DNA of 23,381 nucleotides, taken from the NCBI GenBank assembly GCA_002418985.1, contig DIFE01000016.1, forward strand, positions 1 to 23,381, written 5' to 3'. This DNA comes from Deltaproteobacteria bacterium UBA5756 (GTDB lineage Bacteria; Desulfobacterota; Syntrophorhabdia; Syntrophorhabdales; Syntrophorhabdaceae). The notes beneath the pieces were generated by a model. That model had not been told where the DNA came from. It worked only from the letters and a program-made list of their open reading frames with translations, and ran no database searches. The number at the start of each line of letters is the position of its first letter. The stretch's first letter is position 1. Positions 22,768-23,381 of the stretch are shown in pieces. The position numbers were made by a program, and so were the translations under genes.

Positions 22768-23179
22768 AGGTACAGCTTCACGGGCGCCGGAAGGGCGGTG
22801 GTCTCCCAAACAGGTCCTTTCGCACGTCCTCGGACCTGAAGGGCCGGGCATTACAGAAGGCCTTCAGAGCGTTCTCGATCTGGATATCCCGACCATCGAT
22901 CTCGAAGCCGAGAATCCCTTTTTTTCTGAAAGACGCGCACTGATGAGATTCGACGAGCTTCTCTCAGAGGTGGAGAAACAGTACGGGGAGGTCTCGAAGT
23001 TCGCGGAAGGCCTGTCCCCGGACCAGCTGGCCAGAAAGGCGCATGTTCCCCTTCTTAAGGAAACGGACCTGGGAGAATATCCCACACTCGAAGGTATGAT
23101 CGGGGGCCTCCTTGACTATCATCTCCAATTCCATACCGACCACATGCGAGAGATACTCGAGGCCCTGCAGGTGTCGTGA
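22682..23179 (+). CDS. DinB-superfamily protein
   Basis: This 165-residue four-helix protein has the DinB/DUF664-like phrase GRWSPKQVLSHVLG (H48) and YHLQFHTDH near its end (H147 and H151 as HxxxH). That is the usual three-His metal triad. The superfamily includes DNA-damage-inducible proteins and bacillithiol or mycothiol-dependent transferases; no thiol substrate can be deduced. AGGAGG at 22667-22672 with 9 bases to the ATG at 22682 decides this start, which lies within the 3' end of the SDR-like gene in another frame. Probably the last gene before the helicase. Fold assignment good; function unknown. Confidence 0.82.
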   Translation: MAASRGRQLAETIHTRIEELKKVCEGIDEGTASRAPEGRWSPKQVLSHVLGPEGPGITEGLQSVLDLDIPTIDLEAENPFFSERRALMRFDELLSEVEKQYGEVSKFAEGLSPDQLARKAHVPLLKETDLGEYPTLEGMIGGLLDYHLQFHTDHMREILEALQVS

Positions 23180-23301
23180 AGAGATGGCTGGCTTCCGGTA
23201 TGGGACTCCTCCCGGCTGTTATGAGATAAAACCTGCGCCAGGCTTTGTCTTTCGCGCGCTGAATGACGTAGGAGCCGAAATCAGGTATACTATATCCGGC
23301 G

Positions 23302-23381
23302 ATGGCGAAAGGTAATTTCAGAGAAGAACTTAACGAGAGGCAGTATGAGGCGGTGACCACTGTCGATGGGCCCCTGCTAGT
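23302..23381 (+). CDS. UvrD/PcrA-type helicase, N-terminus only (runs off the window)
   Basis: Only 26 codons are present: MAKGNFREELNERQYEAVTT, then VDGPLL. LNERQYEAV is the Q motif that opens superfamily 1A helicases of the UvrD/PcrA/Rep kind and is normally followed by the Walker A loop (AGAGSGKT), which lies beyond the edge. These enzymes unwind DNA in repair or replication restart. There is no strong SD; a TATACT at 23286-23291 only 10 bases upstream could be a -10 giving a very short leader. The identity rests on this short segment but is characteristic. Confidence 0.75.
   Translation, partial: MAKGNFREELNERQYEAVTTVDGPLL

Noticed and set aside
23112..23315. 67-codon plus-strand frame between the DinB-like and helicase genes
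   Set aside because: It begins inside the DinB-like gene in another frame, runs into the helicase start and has no SD or recognisable domain.
1..23381. tRNA genes, CRISPR arrays, insertion sequences
   Set aside because: I found no cloverleaf-like GTTCRA arm context, no regularly spaced repeats and no transposase-like product.

Overview
The window reads as a chromosomal stretch from a GC-rich, Gram-negative, probably strictly anaerobic bacterium. A deltaproteobacterial (Desulfobacterota-like, e.g. syntroph or sulfate reducer) origin fits best. The basis is the GGGtGRT/scaffold gene pair, two large hybrid histidine kinases with GGIAHDFNN H-boxes, a Fe-S type PurF relative, a PilZ protein and the codon style. 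This is inference; no rRNA or tRNA gene is present to confirm it. About 19 protein genes are supported, one of them cut by the right edge, plus one doubtful small ORF.

Left part (1-4440, + strand): a small HExxH metallopeptidase, then a promoter and a textbook-like fluoride (crcB) riboswitch aptamer directly upstream of a bacterial dynamin-like GTPase. Next come an IscU/NifU-like Fe-S scaffold and a GGGtGRT-family protein, closed by a strong hairpin terminator. A fluoride switch in front of a dynamin-like GTPase, possibly also reaching the Fe-S pair, is the most unusual arrangement here.

Middle part (4539-13515, - strand): a HAD hydrolase and an Rnk/GreA-C-like protein, preceded by a possible overlapping small ORF. 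Then a soluble GAF-PAS hybrid histidine kinase. Then a tight four-gene operon reading leftward: a PurF-like phosphoribosyltransferase with Ser where the catalytic Cys should be, a radical SAM-methyltransferase fusion, a glucokinase (4-bp overlap) and a GNAT acetyltransferase. The tight spacing suggests a shared but unknown metabolic purpose.

Right-middle (13729-18578): a small Cys-rich protein converges on a membrane hybrid kinase with a periplasmic SBP_bac_3 sensor, the two sharing a palindromic stop. Then a small conserved cytoplasmic protein, a DUF488 protein and a secreted single-HKD phospholipase D-type nuclease.

Right end (18702-23381, + strand): a PilZ c-di-GMP receptor, an intergenic 9-bp microrepeat, an FAD-linked oxidoreductase with an N-terminal Cys-rich Fe-S segment, an extended SDR/acyl reductase-like enzyme, a DinB-like protein overlapping its tail, and the first 26 codons of a UvrD/PcrA-type helicase. 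No CRISPR array, insertion sequence, tRNA or prophage block was seen.
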